Below, one piece after another: positions 51,793-63,537 of a stretch of DNA of 64,000 bases. The stretch covers positions 29,862 through 93,861 of the forward strand of contig JAGVSM010001350.1 in the NCBI GenBank assembly GCA_022494885.1, in the 5' to 3' direction. Below the pieces are notes generated by a model. That model was not told where the DNA came from. It made no database searches and saw only the letters and a program-made list of their open reading frames with translations. The stretch is from Micrasema longulum (taxonomy: Eukaryota > Arthropoda > Insecta > Trichoptera > Brachycentridae). Every line of letters starts with the position of its first letter. Within the stretch, counting starts at the first letter, position 1. The position numbers and the translations under genes are program-made.

Positions 51793-52435
51793 TAGGGAAA
51801 AAATTAAATTAACCTAATTTTTTATGTTTGTTGGCGTGGAGCCGTGGAAAAGGTGAGTTCTTTGCTTAGTTTGAACTGTGCGAATCAACACGGAAGGCAA
51901 TTTAGACTCGTTCCACGCTGTCTCACAGAAAAATTAAAATTATTGTGTAGATAAGATCTTTAAAATTTGTTTATAATATGAATCCGTGTATACTAAATTT
52001 AAATTATAAATGCTTAATTAACCGACTATGCGGGTGTCTAATAAATTTTATACCAAAACTAAAACAATTAATTACATTTTTATAAAATAGCGAAATATGA
52101 ATTTAAGTAAGGGTCTACTTTTTTTTCGTATCGTTTTTGAAAATGCAGAAATTATCGCAATAAGCCATTTTTATACGTGAATCAAATTATGAAGTCCACT
52201 TTCGTCGTACCTAAAAATGCTTTTTTTTGGCGAAATAAAAATGTCTACTTTGTTTTTATGCAAAAAATATCAGAAAAAAAAGTCTCACATACGCTAATTT
52301 AATATGTACTATTTTTATTTAAAAAATCATTAATTTACGTTGGAAGTTTTTTAAAGGTTCAAAAGTTATGATGTTTTGGAAATCCTCAAAATTTCGCTCA
52401 TTGTGACTCTCTTTTAAGATACAAAAATATATAAC
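51793..52435. other. Stretch without recognised genes
   Basis: Nothing recognised. Confidence 0.35.
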
Positions 52436-52439
52436 TATG

Positions 52440-52620
52440 AATATTAGTATGTTCAAAAATGTATGTGTGAGTAACTACTGGTCGACGTTTTTAGATCTTC
52501 AAGTTTCGAAACATACTTATCTCTTCGTCAGGATACTAATCAAACTAACATGCAAATCCCACTATACACCTACACCGTAGTAGTTGCGAAAAATGTGCTA
52601 TTAGAAACCGACATCATTGT
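52440..52620 (-). mobile_element. PLE terminal region with hammerhead-like core
   Basis: On the minus strand: CCTGACGA (complete CUGACGA core), AGAGATAAGTATGTTTC (decayed stem II), GAAACTTGA, then AAAACGTCGACC. Upstream on that strand TATAGTGGGATTTGCATGTT agrees with 62990-63050. No coding part. Confidence 0.5.
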
Positions 52621-52624
52621 GCGC

Positions 52625-53350
52625 TAATTATAATAAAATAATGTTTTATCATGTGGGAAAAATAATTTTAAAATGGAGGGGGGGGGATGAGTATGAATTG
52701 ACAAGGCATCGGGTAACCCTGACAATGGAATATTTTATAATTAACTAAATTGAAAGGTTTTTTGATTATTGATAAAAGGAATATTATTTTTTAATATCTT
52801 CCTAATGTGAAATATTTACTTATACCCTAACGAAACCGAACCTAAAAATTTACCCATCATTTAAGTGATCTAAAGACTAAAATATGTCTTCAAATATTTT
52901 CTAAGTAAAAGGGATAACTTCGATAAAAATTACAAATGTAAGAGCCAAAAATTTTCATGCTTTATTATTTTTTTTTTATCAGAACCAAATTTTTCCTTAC
53001 GGTAATAAATTATATTTTATATTTCCTTAAAAAGTTGTTTTTCGCCTTCTAAAGTACGTATTTTTTTTTTTCAATACATTTCTAGTTCTTTATATCCCTC
53101 GAATCGACGATATTCTTTTGATGTTTGTATGTATACGTGGTATAATTGTAAAAAACGATCAAAGTGGCGGTAGAATTTATATCCTTTTATGAAAAATCTG
53201 AATTCCGACATTCGATTGAAAAAGAATTTGTAATAAATAAAATTTGTATAATTTACAAAAATATATTTCTAACGGGTATAAGTATCATAACAACATACTT
53301 TTATAAATATTGTTATAAAGTAATAATAACTAGTTTTAATATTTTCATCA
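52625..53350. other. Stretch without recognised genes
   Basis: A run of ten G at 52678-52687. Otherwise nothing. Confidence 0.35.
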
Positions 53351-53357
53351 ACAAACT

Positions 53358-53400
53358 ATCTGGCCATTTCCCCGTAGGGGTAGGCAGAGAGGATGTAATA
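53358..53400 (-). repeat. RTE-like LINE 3' coding end, short fragment
   Basis: Minus strand CCTCTCTGCCTACCCCTACG followed by GGGAAATGGCCAG matches the SAYPYG end of the RTE copy at 41736-42262. Confidence 0.5.
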
Positions 53401-53480
53401 CTATATCCCTTTGTCTTCGCATACTTTGCATCTTTGCTTTTAATTTGTTTTTTTGGATATTTTATATTTTCTCCTTAGTG

Positions 53481-53530
53481 CAGCGGTTTTTAACCTGGGA
53501 GGCGCGCCTCTTAGAGGAGGTGCGCACTAT
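53481..53530 (+). mobile_element. hAT-like terminus, single end
   Basis: CAGCGGTTTTTAACCTGGGA followed by GGCGCGCCTC and GAGGTGCGCAC has the CAG-GGTT-NNAACCTGGG form of a hAT end. The partner end was not found. Confidence 0.4.
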
Positions 53531-53534
53531 TGCC

Positions 53535-54570
53535 ATACTTTCTACAAATAAATTAAACTCCGCGTCGTAACGTCATAGTAAAATTTCAGTAAATGAAAGT
53601 CTATTTTTTGTTTTTTTTTTTAAACATTTTAATATAAACATTTAATTCATATTGAAATTTTTTTATTATTAAAAACTCTAATATTAGAGGTAGTTTAAAA
53701 CTGCTATTTTATGGAACAGATTCACAAAAATAAAAAATCCTTTGTAAAAACTCGTTAAACAATAACAGTTTTTTTCTCGGAAACAGCTGAGAGAGCCTCA
53801 TAAGAAAATTAAACTAGAAAAAGTAGAAAAAATAGTGAGGATATTAAATCAAAATGTTTTTAAAACTAACAGTTTAAAAATGCGTGGCCAAACCGTGGTG
53901 AAAATATTTTTTTGTTAAAACTGTTCCAGCAGTTGCTTGTACCGGATATTTTACCCATGCTGCTTTAAACTGTTATTTACAAACAGCTTATATTGTAAAA
54001 CGGTAACTGTTACTGTTACTTCTTTTTAATAACCGAAACGCCCTTCTCTATCCTAAATTATTGTATCTATTAAAAAAATTAAATTGTTAAGATGCGAGAG
54101 ACAGGCTTAAGGCCGTTTTCACACATGCCACGCAAATCCACCCGGCGCGGTAATAATAATACCGGGTTCACCCTACAAAAGGTGAAATACAAATGTGACA
54201 CTTGTGTCACACTTGTATTGAAATCACTAAAAAACAAAATGTTCTATTAAGTCACATGTCGCTAGCCCAAAGCAACAGTGAGATAAACCCGATTATGAGA
54301 TTCACGTGCGGATATGTTAATAAATTGAATAAATGAATGAATGATAAAATATCGAAGTGAGATAATCAACCTATGTAAAATTAAAGTATTCATAATCTAT
54401 CTCAAATAATTTGATTTAATTAGACCCTTTGCACACCTCAAAATTCCTCAAGATTATCTCTGAACATGTTCATTGGAGATATCTTACTGTTGCTTAGGGA
54501 TAGCAATATTGGTAAAACACAATGTATTTACTGCTAAAGAAAGCGACAATGTTTAAAGATACAATCATTC
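53535..54570. other. Stretch without recognised genes
   Basis: Possibly the inside of a hAT MITE from 53481. Two small palindromes lie at 54143-54170 and 54188-54222 (GTGACACTTGTGTCAC). No gene seen. Confidence 0.35.
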
Positions 54571-54575
54571 TATAA

Positions 54576-55088
54576 TATTTCGTCCAGAAGAAATTTATAA
54601 AATATATTAATTTAAAAGTACATATTCCAGCTGATTTATTTAATAATAATCAATTGTTATCTTCAGCAAATCTTTTAAAACTTTCCGATAGAAGAATCCT
54701 AACTGACTTGATATTACTTTATAAAGTGATCAATTCATTTATTGACTGTCCAGATTTTCTGGAGTTGGTGTGTTTCCGTGTACCTGGCCGACATACCCGC
54801 CACAGATCTCCTTTTTTTCTGCAAGTTATAGGACCAACTATCTCTCGCAATATAATTCTTTAACTTTTCTTTATATTTCATAATGTTTTCCCTTTTTGCT
54901 TTTATATTTATGTATTTATTTCTTTAATATTTTTAGTTGCTTACGTGTATTTACCTACTTGTTACTAGCGTTATAGTTATGCAATTTTATCATTTTTTGT
55001 TTTTTATTTATGTGGTTTTTTTTCAGACTTATGTTCAATATATGTTAAAGGCAATTTATGCCGTTCATGTAAAAATAAATAAATAAAT
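54576..55088 (+). pseudogene. jockey-like LINE, RT C-terminal remnant and 3' end
   Basis: The frame 54576-54863 reads VQKKFIKYINLKVHIPADLF, LLSSANLLKLSDRRILTDLI, LLYKVINSFIDCPDFLELV and FRVPGRHTRHRSPFF, the 'VQ+.F..+ ... L..RR...D...LYK++N..IDCP..L' segment of jockey-type LINEs. It stops at TAA 54861. The 3' UTR ends GTTAAAGGCAATTTATGCCG followed by AAATAAATAAATAAATGC. Confidence 0.8.
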
Positions 55089-55089
55089 G

Positions 55090-55440
55090 CATATTTTTTG
55101 AAACGCCAGTTTTACCTAATGCACTAGCACAGCATTGACACACTTCTGGTCGAAAAATAAGGGAGGGTCACAGCAAAATGTTCGTACAAGGTTTTTCGGA
55201 ATATGAATTGTATAATCCCCAAAACCTACAGGACTTTTGCTTAGAAGCACCTCTCCTTTATCGCCCCGAGAGAGTTTAATATTTTGGAAGACCGTCTTAA
55301 GCTGCCAGGGACAATATCAATTTTCAAGAGAGTGCCGAAGTGTTCAGGACTAGATTAAGTGGGATTTGCGCTGCTGCGCGCCGCGTCGCGTCACGTTATT
55401 AAATTTACCAAAGTATTGACATTATAATTAATTTATTCTA
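55090..55440. other. Stretch without recognised genes
   Basis: GCGCTGCTGCGCGCCGCGTC at 55369-55388 is a CpG-rich island of a few dozen bases. Nothing else. Confidence 0.35.
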
Positions 55441-55445
55441 CTTTT

Positions 55446-55895
55446 TAATTTGTCCAAATGTTTACAGACGGGACAGGATTTTACACCATAGGGAGTTATT
55501 AAGATTAACTACAACTAAGATGGAGAACATTTTAAAGAACGAAATATTGACGTTTAGGCATTTACAGGGCGTATAACTTCTCATTGGCTGGTAACATTCC
55601 CCATTTTGTCTTCACTCAAACATTAATATTTTTCAATTCTTCCATCTGTTGATTTAAGCGAAGTTTGAGAGCTCGATCCATTATAATTGTGAAAATATTC
55701 ATCTGATTGAAATATTTCGCGTGCTTGGTAAATCCCAAAAAATTATTTTTCAATTTTCATACTCTTGGACCAGTTGGTTAAGTTAACATATTTTAAATTG
55801 GTCCAAATGGTTATGAAAAAAGACTGGATTTCACTCCCCAGGGAGTTAGATTAACATACTCTAGAATGTTCTCCATCTCTGTTATAATTTGTTGT
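55446..55895. mobile_element. MITE family A, diverged full-length copy
   Basis: Both outer arms are visible: TTGTCCAAATGTTTACAGAC with CACCATAGGGAGTTATTAAG at left, and GGATTTCACTCCCCAGGGAG with TTCTCCATCTCTGTTATAAT at right. The inner blocks are heavily decayed. Confidence 0.6.
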
Positions 55896-56420
55896 TTAAT
55901 TACAAATTAAAAAAAAAAGTATATGGATGACTGTACGATATATTATCTTGTCAATATGTGTTTTTCTAAAAGTAACATTCGACCAATTGAAAAAAAAAAA
56001 ATCATTAAGTGCCAGGTCTCCCGTGAGGCTTAACACAGTTTTCGCACGGTTTTCGGTTCATTTCTTGAGCAATATTATTGTATTTTCACATCGGCCGTGC
56101 TTTCTTCATCACGGCCAAAACTAAAATCGTGATACTGATAAACCATGCGGAAAAATTGCAAACGGTTTATGCTAGTTGCCACCAGCCAAACACTAATTTA
56201 CAACTGTTTTTTGCGTGACATTTATTCAATGAAATTTTTCTTCCGCCTTCAGCCGATTTCACACCGGTCGTACAACTCCACACGACACTTTAAAATTGGG
56301 ATGGATTGGTTTTTATTAATTTTTGTTTATCTATTTAGCTGGCTTTACTTTCAGGTAAAATTTTCGCAAAAGGAACAGAGTGAAAATTAGTCAGCTTCAC
56401 GGTATACTGTTGCATATAAG
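55896..56420. other. Stretch with an unidentified repeat
   Basis: AACTGTTTTTTGCGTGACAT and TTTTCTTCCGCCTT (56200-56253) recur at 57507-57560. The class is unknown. No gene. Confidence 0.35.
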
Positions 56421-56423
56421 CAA

Positions 56424-56577
56424 AATCCACCAGCTGAACTTTAAATGCGACCTTTGATTGGTCAAAAAACTCTGATAGTAGGGATTGCAACGATTTGCAA
56501 CTTCAAGGGTAGAATTTGTATGCGCGCTCTCACAATGGATATTGTCTAAGAAAAATAACTGCGCTGGTGGATACCAC
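56424..56577. repeat. Possible short MITE with ATCCACCAGC ends
   Basis: AAATCCACCAGCTGAACTTT and AACTGCGCTGGTGGATAC form an imperfect inverted pair about 150 bp apart. Confidence 0.35.
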
Positions 56578-56700
56578 GAAGTCGCCCCTGAGTAGCGCGT
56601 ACTAACGTAACGCAACAAAAATATCTTCATTTATATAGCTATATTTTGATCACGCTATACATTTCCTTACTATCACGCGGTCTCTTCTTGGTAGAGACGC
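56575..56700 (+). repeat. Dispersed repeat F (copy 2)
   Basis: CACGAAGTCGCCCCTGAGTA, CTAACGTAACGCAACAAAAA and CGCTATACATTTCCTTA match 12930-13075. Confidence 0.5.
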
Positions 56701-56817
56701 GATAATCGCGTGAAGAGAGTCATATATTGATTAATCAGACGTCGCATTTAAAACTCAGTTGATGAATTTCGCTTATATGCGTACTGATAAGTACGTTTCC
56801 CTGACATGAAATATTCA

Positions 56818-57513
56818 ATTTAATTTTTTTGTTTTTAATAAAAACCTTTATAAGCATTAAAATTAAACAATACAGACATTAAAAAGAATGGAATACTTAA
56901 GGTTTCAAGTTGCCTAAAAAGAGTCTGGCTCTTGTGTTTGACAAGTTTACAAAATATTTTAAAAAAAAAACAAAAAATGCAAAACAAAATAATACAATAA
57001 ATAAGACATTAAACAATTGTAAAAATTGAGAAAATTTACCACTAATAAAAAAAATTATAAAAACACTAAACTTATAAATTGATATACACAGGCACATATA
57101 ATACATACATCTTTATTTTCAGAATACGTTTAATGTTTATTATGTCAGGAAGTTTTTCTTTAATTTATCCTTAAATTTTCCCGAATTTATTTCTTGACGG
57201 AGATTTTGTGGTAAATTATTAAAAAACCTTCCGTCCTATATAAGTATCATGATGTTTGGCCGTGGTAGTTTTAATTCTCCGTGGGACGATGGTCCGACGG
57301 AAGGCTCTCCTTATGCACTTGGAGCATACAACACTTTCCGTAGATATCCTCCACTCTTAAAACATTGAATTCTTTGAACAGTTCGGTAGTTGAGAAGATG
57401 GATGGTTTAAAAAGTTTTTTTTTTTTTCTGTAATTATTATACATTAAAAACAATTCATCCTTTATTATTTTATCGTGCCGTGTGGATATGCACGATTGTA
57501 CGAAATTGGCCAA
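56818..57513 (-). pseudogene. LINE RT C-terminus and 3' UTR (minus)
   Basis: On the minus strand: FSTTELFKEFNVLRVEDIYG, KCCMLQVHKESL, a stop, then in the same region RFFNNLPQNLRQEINSGKFK, DKLKKNFLT and the stop at 57140-57142. (F)NNLP..LR......FK.KLK..L is the terminal block of jockey-type LINEs. A long AT-rich 3' UTR runs to about 56820. Confidence 0.7.
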
Positions 57514-57559
57514 ACTGTTTTTTGTGTGACATTAATTTGATAAACTTTTTCTTCCGCCT

Positions 57560-57840
57560 TTGTGTTGTAAGCTGCTTATTCTTACCCGTTTTTCCCGATA
57601 TTTCCCGTTTGTAAAATACACCTGAGGGTCGATTTTTTTTACCGATAAATAATGAATTTTATATGAGGAGCAACATATCAAAGTGTATGAATTCCATATA
57701 TCTGAATAATTTGGTTTTAAGCGAATATTTTTTGTTTGTTATTTCTATACGAATCCCAAAAACACAGAATCAAACCTATTTTAAAATATTTTAAACAATA
57801 TTAAAATCTGCCTAACAAACCAAACAATATTTAGTCAAAA
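57560..57840. other. AT-rich spacer
   Basis: Nothing recognised. Confidence 0.35.
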
Positions 57841-57842
57841 TT

Positions 57843-58338
57843 TGTTACAACAGAGAGGGAAAACATTTTTGAGAAGGGAATTTGGAAGTCTAAGCATTTA
57901 CAGGGCTTATGACCTGTCATTGGCTGGTTGAGGTGGCCACTTTACATACCGTGTAACATTAACCATTCTGCCTATGTTTTAACATCAACATTTTCTCAAC
58001 TCTTCCATACTCAAAACATTGTTGAATGAAATAACTGGTAAAAGAAGAAGTATAAAATCGGAAAACCATTTTCAGGTATTGCCTAGTAGGTGAATTGTTT
58101 CTCCCGAATGAATCTCACCCACATGATTAAGGTTTCAGCTCTTTTACTTCCCATAAGCCAACAGATGGAAGAGTTAAGGAAATGAGGATGTTAAAACATA
58201 GGCAGAATCGTGAACATGGCACAGTGTGTAAAATTGCCACTTAAACCAGCTAATGGCAAATCATAAGCCTTGTAAATGCCTAGACTTCCATATTCCCTTC
58301 TCAAAAATGTTTTCCCTGTCTGTTGCAACAAATTTAGA
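57843..58338. mobile_element. MITE family A, complete foldback copy
   Basis: This is the reference copy. Left arm 57843-58012: TTTGTTACAACAGAGAGGG, GGAAGTCTAAGCATTTACAG, GACCTGTCATTGGCTGG, GGTGGCCACTTTACATAC and CTTCCATA. Right arm: AACAGATGGAAGAGTTAAGG, TAAAATTGCCACTTAAACC, GCCTAGACTTCCATATTCCC and CCTGTCTGTTGCAACAAATT. The arms, about 165 bp each, are reverse complements and flank a ~160-bp centre with AAAAGAAGAAGTATAAAATC and TATTGCCTAGTAGGTG. No ORF and no clear target duplication. Confidence 0.85.
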
Positions 58339-58339
58339 T

Positions 58340-59054
58340 CTACTTTACGAAATACAATCAAGATGCATTGCATTTGTGGGGGATAGACTGTGGGTGGTGG
58401 TGTAGTAGTAAAGGCATTTAATCAATGCGAGAGATCTTTACTCTATTAATATTTCTATTTTTATTATTTTTTTTAAATTATTTTTTCTTTGTTACATATA
58501 CAAAAGTTACAACTACAAAAAAACTAAAACATAAATACAAAAAAAAAACCCCACTAAAGCATGGTCTGTGTGTGGGTTTACATTTTATCTTAGATTTCAA
58601 AAAATTCTACTGAAAGAATACGATAGATATCAAAATATACTAAATAAGTGCTTATTTTAGACCGCATTTTTTCTCAATAGAAACGAAAAACTTATAATAA
58701 AAATATCTGCTATTTATTAAAATAAAAAAGCTTTTTAAATTTGCTTTTTTTTACCCATAATTTAAACAAAAAAAATAAATATGATTTTACACTAAAATCG
58801 TCGTGATAATAGAATAACGACGGATGTAAAAAAAATGCGACAATGATTTTCTTTTATATTTGGTATTAAAAAGGTAATTTTAAGGCTTTATATTTCAGAT
58901 TTGAATAAAAAAAATGTGTATAATTAACTCAAGTGTTTAGTGATATACTTTTGCACCTATCAAGTTGTCATGTAAAGTAATAAAAACAATTAAACCACTC
59001 TTAATTAAAGCTGAAAAAAAATCACATGCGTCGTTGTTTTACGATCATGACGAA
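58340..59054. other. Stretch without recognised genes
   Basis: Nothing recognised. Confidence 0.35.
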
Positions 59055-59055
59055 A

Positions 59056-59245
59056 TATTGATACGGGTTGTGGTCCCGTGGGAGATGTCGTGGACTCCTC
59101 ATCAAGAGGACCCAGGTCCGAACCTGTCTGTGCCACAACTAGTTTCCCATTTTCCAACGCGGTTATTTACGGCTAAAATAAAATATCGGAAACAATTTTT
59201 TTGACTAAATCGTAAGAACGCAAACGTTCCTTTTAAAAAATAATT
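59056..59245 (+). repeat. tRNA-derived SINE, family S2 (plus)
   Basis: AAATATTGATACGGGTTGTG, GTGGACTCCTCATCAAGAGG, degenerate B box CAGGTCCGAACCTG, body AACTAGTTTCCCATTTTCC and end CGTAAGAACGCAAACGTT. It is colinear with 36194-36385. Confidence 0.75.
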
Positions 59246-59249
59246 ATTT

Positions 59250-59580
59250 TGTGTCCCAGGAATGACATGTAGGTATAGACCTAGCCTAACACGGGTCATT
59301 TTGGAATAATATAAAAAATATATGAGCGTGAGAATAGATATGTCTTTACACTTATTTACGCTGGCATATGATAAATATAATAGTGTTATTGCATGTAAAA
59401 AGTATTATCATATACCTACTAATATTTTCTAATTTTTTTAATTTTCAGGTTAGATTGATCGAAGTCCACGTATCAATAGTGGTACGTGAAACCCCTCGAA
59501 GTGGTAAGAATTTAATTGTTATTTTCAAAATTGTTATATTGCGAAGTATTAATTACTACAACTAGGTATCTTCAAAATCA
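59250..59580. other. Stretch without recognised genes
   Basis: Nothing recognised. Confidence 0.35.
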
Positions 59581-59583
59581 GAT

Positions 59584-59978
59584 TTTTTTTTAAGGCAATC
59601 AACAGGCTTCAGTAAGCCCTAATAGAATGGCACTAATTAGTAATACTTAATCTTAACAGTCTTAAAATCTAATTAAATTTACAAAATGTATACTTAACTA
59701 AAGGTATAAATATGGCATAATCTAGGCGGAAATGGCAAGTGTGATATCGCGAGTCAGAAGAGACAACACCGCTTGCTTCTTAAATGCCCACCTTTGCTGT
59801 AGGAACACGTCGACAGTACCGTTTAGTGAGACTTCGTTCACTGTTCTGAGGATCCTTGGCAGAGGGGGAAAGAATCCGATGTTTGTGTTACAATTTCCCA
59901 CAGCAAAGACAGGATTGGTACGCAAGTTACGGCGAGGTACATCAAGGTTTATCTGAGCAAGGATATCATGGGCATCTA
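59584..59978 (-). pseudogene. LINE RT C-terminal fragment (minus)
   Basis: On the minus strand: INLDVPRRNLRTNPVFAVGN, CNTNIGFFPPLPRILRTVNE, NGTVDVFLQQRWAFKKQ and then a stop. The '..VP.R.LR..P.F.......TN.....P+.R+...+N....+D+F' pattern is the end of jockey/R1-type LINE proteins. The lower end GGCAATCAACAGGCTTCAGT after a T run may be its 3' end. Confidence 0.6.
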
Positions 59979-60144
59979 TTCAGTTAGATATTAATTTGTG
60001 AGTCACCCACTAAAAACGATTTTTTTAATCCTCCTTTGTGAATTCAACAAATAGACACGTTATGCATTCAAATCATCAACTTTATGGTAGTACTTTCGAT
60101 GTTTTTTTTTACATTTGTGCTCTGTAACAATATTCAAATTAATA

Positions 60145-60525
60145 ATGGAACGCCTAACGCTCGAACAACACTTGCACATTGTGGAAATGTTCTTTAAAAT
60201 CAGTATTCAGTTCGCCAAACGTTTAGGGCTCTTTGTGAAATCGTGAATTTACTGCGTGACAAGTTAGGCGACTACATTATTTTTTTAAAAATGGTCCTGT
60301 TGATTGGCCTCCACGATCCTGCGATTCGACGCCATTAGATTATTTCCTTTGGGGCTACGTTATGTCCACTTTCTATAGAAACAAACCAAGTATTAGATGC
60401 CAATATAACTCGCTCCATTTCGGAAATCGCTTGATTTGTTGGATAAAGTGGCCAAAAATTGTACTAACAGAATGCAATGCGTAAAAAACGCGGAGGATAT
60501 TATTCGTCGGATATCATTATTTTGA
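60145..60525 (+). pseudogene. mariner/IS630-type transposase with large internal deletion
   Basis: ATG at 60145 begins MERLTLEQHLHIVEMFFK. After a frameshift NQYSVRQTFRALCEIV completes the N-terminal helix-turn-helix. About two thirds of the protein is then missing. It resumes with GPVDWPPRSCDSTPLDYFLW and GYVMSTFYRNKP, the segment around the last catalytic acidic residues (WPPRSCDLTPLDYFLWG in relatives). After another frameshift comes QVLDANITRSISEI, then DKVAKNCTNRMQCVKNAEDI and IRRISLF with stop 60523-60525. Terminal inverted repeats were not found. Confidence 0.8.
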
Positions 60526-60529
60526 ACAC

Positions 60530-61495
60530 GATGAAAACAAACATTCTAAAACAAATATTTGCTTATTTAATTTCAATTAAACACCCGATAGACAATACGA
60601 AGCTTATTTTTACAAATGTTTCATTTGTACATAGACTAAAATACAACCCCGAGAAAAGTGGTACCACATCATTTTTGAATGCAAGTTATTATTAATTGAT
60701 TTAAATAACTGTGCTTTTTGTATTCTGTAAAATCGTTTTTGACGTAAATATATCTGTAAACGTTTTTTTTACCACGTTTCCTGTGAAATATTAATCTTTC
60801 TGTAATCGCTGTGAAGGGTGGCCTTTTTGTCATGAACCTGAATAGAAGGCGACCCTTTTAATAAATAACAATAATTTCTTTATCTTGATTTTTCGGAAGT
60901 TTGAAAGGGTTAATCCCTCCTCAACCAAATCCGATCAAAAAAGATTGGCAAAAATATTTTATGAACATGCAGGTTTTTTCTTAAGCGACTCTACGTATTT
61001 TAAGTAAAAGTAGATGCCCATAAATTTTAAAAATTTATTTAATTTATATGTTTCAAATTTATTGTTTTGCTTACAAAAACTTAATTTCATGGAACCGAAG
61101 TCCTGTACTGAGTTGAGACGATAAGATAATAACAAATAAACTTAACACCAATCAAATTATTATCTAACATATACAACATGGGATAAAAATAACAAGAATT
61201 GTACTCATTTAAATTAGACACTCACCAATTTAAAATCATCAAGCAGCTTCCAACTTAAATATCACCCCTAAAGAATAATCTTTTTTACTATTTACTTGTT
61301 TACTGTCACATAAAATGTATAAATACACGTTGTGAAATCTAGTACATTTTTTTAATATAATACGCCTCCATTCGTTTGACCTAATAAAAAAAATCTAATT
61401 AAAATTTATGACCTCGAAAAAAGCTCATTTCTCAAAAATAAAATGTTAAAGAAAACACAAAAAAAACTGCGAATCGGCATTGTTAATTACGAAGT
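60530..61495. other. Stretch without recognised genes
   Basis: May include the mariner element's 3' flank. Nothing recognised. Confidence 0.35.
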
Positions 61496-61499
61496 TTGA

Positions 61500-61572
61500 A
61501 ATCAAAACATCCCGCCATTTTCCCGCGGAAGCAGACGGAGTGGATGAACTGAGCGCAACACCACTCTCTGTC
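61500..61572 (-). repeat. RTE-like LINE 3' end, short fragment
   Basis: Minus strand TCCACTCCGTCTGCTTCCGC followed by GGGAAAATGGCGGGATG parallels the YPYGK end at 42219-42250 and the fragment at 53358. Confidence 0.4.
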
Positions 61573-61574
61573 TT

Positions 61575-62895
61575 TACATATGTAACTACATTGCCTCATC
61601 TATATTCATATATCTTTTAGTGCACACACGCAGAAGCCGATTATTACAGAATTACAAAAAAACTATTTTCGTGTGTGTGTTATCTATGGGAATCCCATAT
61701 ATTTTTCAGCTTTCTTCAAAAATAAATTCTCATATTGATGTATTATTAAAAATAATTTTAACATGAACATAATTAAACTATAAGCGCTGAGTTTAGTTGA
61801 CCATTTAATAAAACGTGATAAGGTTTTATTTTTAAACGAAATAAATTAAACATAATCTTTGATAAAAATATGCAAGCAAAACGCTGAAATAATAAAAATA
61901 AAAATACAAGGACTTAATAAAACGAAATGTGTACTTACGAGTTTAAACATTACTAAAATAATATTTGTTTTATTTCCCAACGACACCGCCTCCGTTTTTG
62001 TCTTTTCCAGGAAAATAATCGACATAATAACAATATAACAACGAGAAAGCCTTTATATTAATTTTAATTATTTCACCAGATTTGCGTGGCAAATGCCAAT
62101 AGGCGAAAATGTTTCCGTTTTTCACTAACCATAAAATAGTTTGTTACGTAAATTTTTTGTTGCTTAAAATTACCGTCTCGGATTTTCCAAATTTTTGTAA
62201 AAAAAAGTAGGCACCTTATTTCGCCCCATTTGAAAATGCAACGGTAGAAAAATACTCTTGTCATAAAATAATGAATTGATAAAATATTAAATATGCTACA
62301 TAAAAATATGAATGACTGTTTATTTTTTCGTTTACAAAACAGTTTACAAAGAATAAAAAAAAAAAAACAGTTTAACATAGGTGAATACAGATCGAGAGTA
62401 GTGGTAGAGTAGGGTAGGTGCCATAGTAATTAGACACTCTAAATCTTATGGTAATAAAAGGTAAACGTTTGAATTTACCAACTCATAAAAGAAACACTGT
62501 TTTGTGTGGTTTTTCTTTAAATGAACGCATTAAATTTATTTATGTTTGACCATTAGATTAAGAACGTCCAATTTCTGTAGCATCTCCAATTACTATGGCA
62601 CCCCCTACATACATGATATATAATGAAAAAAATGCATCATTACCGGTCCGTCTAGGGTTGGTACCTAGTACCTACTTCGTACGACCGGCAAGTTTATGTT
62701 TAAAAATACTACCTACATAAAACCAAACGCAATAAGTATCATGAATTAATTTTGTTTTCTTACAAATTATCCACAAGTACGTAAGCCTTACATATGACTC
62801 CATGTTTTTCCTCTTAACAATCCTTAAAAAACAGTAAAGGCATAATTTGACTTATAATTTAAGAAAAAATATCTGAAAATTTGCTTAAATATGTT
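61575..62895. other. Stretch without recognised genes
   Basis: A short GT run at 61668-61680. The minus-strand ORF at 62073-62378 is low-complexity. Nothing else seen. Confidence 0.35.
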
Positions 62896-62899
62896 TATT

Positions 62900-63205
62900 A
62901 AAAATGTTATTAAATATTTGTACATAACCACTAACCGACTTTTCTACGTCTACTGGTTTCGAGACATACCCGTCGTTTCGCCAGGACACCAATTAAACTA
63001 ATATGCAAAACCCACTATACACCTTCCCCATAGTTGTTGCACAAAAATATAAAACCAATACGACTTGAATTTTAATAAGCTGTTTAGGACAAACATGCTT
63101 TATTATTTGTATGTAAGATTTTAACTCCTGTATTTTTCAAGTCATGATTTAAATTGATTAGTTGATTTGCGAACTCGGAGAAATTATTATTGCGAAGACA
63201 CCTCA
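62900..63205 (-). pseudogene. PLE C-terminus and terminal region with hammerhead-like core
   Basis: On the minus strand NNNFSEFANQLINLNHDLKN, TGVKILHTNNKACLS ends at the TAA 63084-63086 (GIY-YIG C-terminal part). The terminal region follows with TATAGTGGGTTTTGCATATT, CCTGGCGA (core with one change), AACGACGGGTATGTCTC (stem II), GAAACCAGTA and AAAAGTCGGTTAGTGG. Confidence 0.75.
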
Positions 63206-63266
63206 ATTTTTTCACGATAAATTACCAAAATATTTTAAGGATAAAGTTGTCTTAAACAAAAATTGA

Positions 63267-63535
63267 CATGAATATGCTACTAGACAAAAGGATAAAATAA
63301 GACTACCATTATTGAAAGGAGCTGAGTCGCAAAATTGTTTGATGTATAAGGGTTTAAAAATGTATGATGAGATGCCTGAATGTATGAAGAATGAAAAGTG
63401 TCTGAAAGAATTTAAAAATAAATGCATAACTTACTGTAAGGAAATGTAAATATATATAGATGATGTAAATGTACATAATAGTTTATATTAGTTTCAATAT
63501 AAGCTAACTTAAGAAATAAATAAAAAAATAAAAAA
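63267..63535 (+). pseudogene. LINE RT C-terminus with tail
   Basis: The frame 63267-63449 reads HEYATRQKDKIRLPLLKGAE, SQNCLMYKGLKMYDEMPECM and EFKNKCITYCKEM with a stop. This is the 'H.Y.TR....+RLP......QNSL.YKG++.YN.LP..+K....FK......Y' block, as in 18199-18882. The tail AAATAAATAAAAAAATAAAA ends at about 63535, next to a PLE pointing the other way. Confidence 0.75.
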
Positions 63536-63537
63536 TA

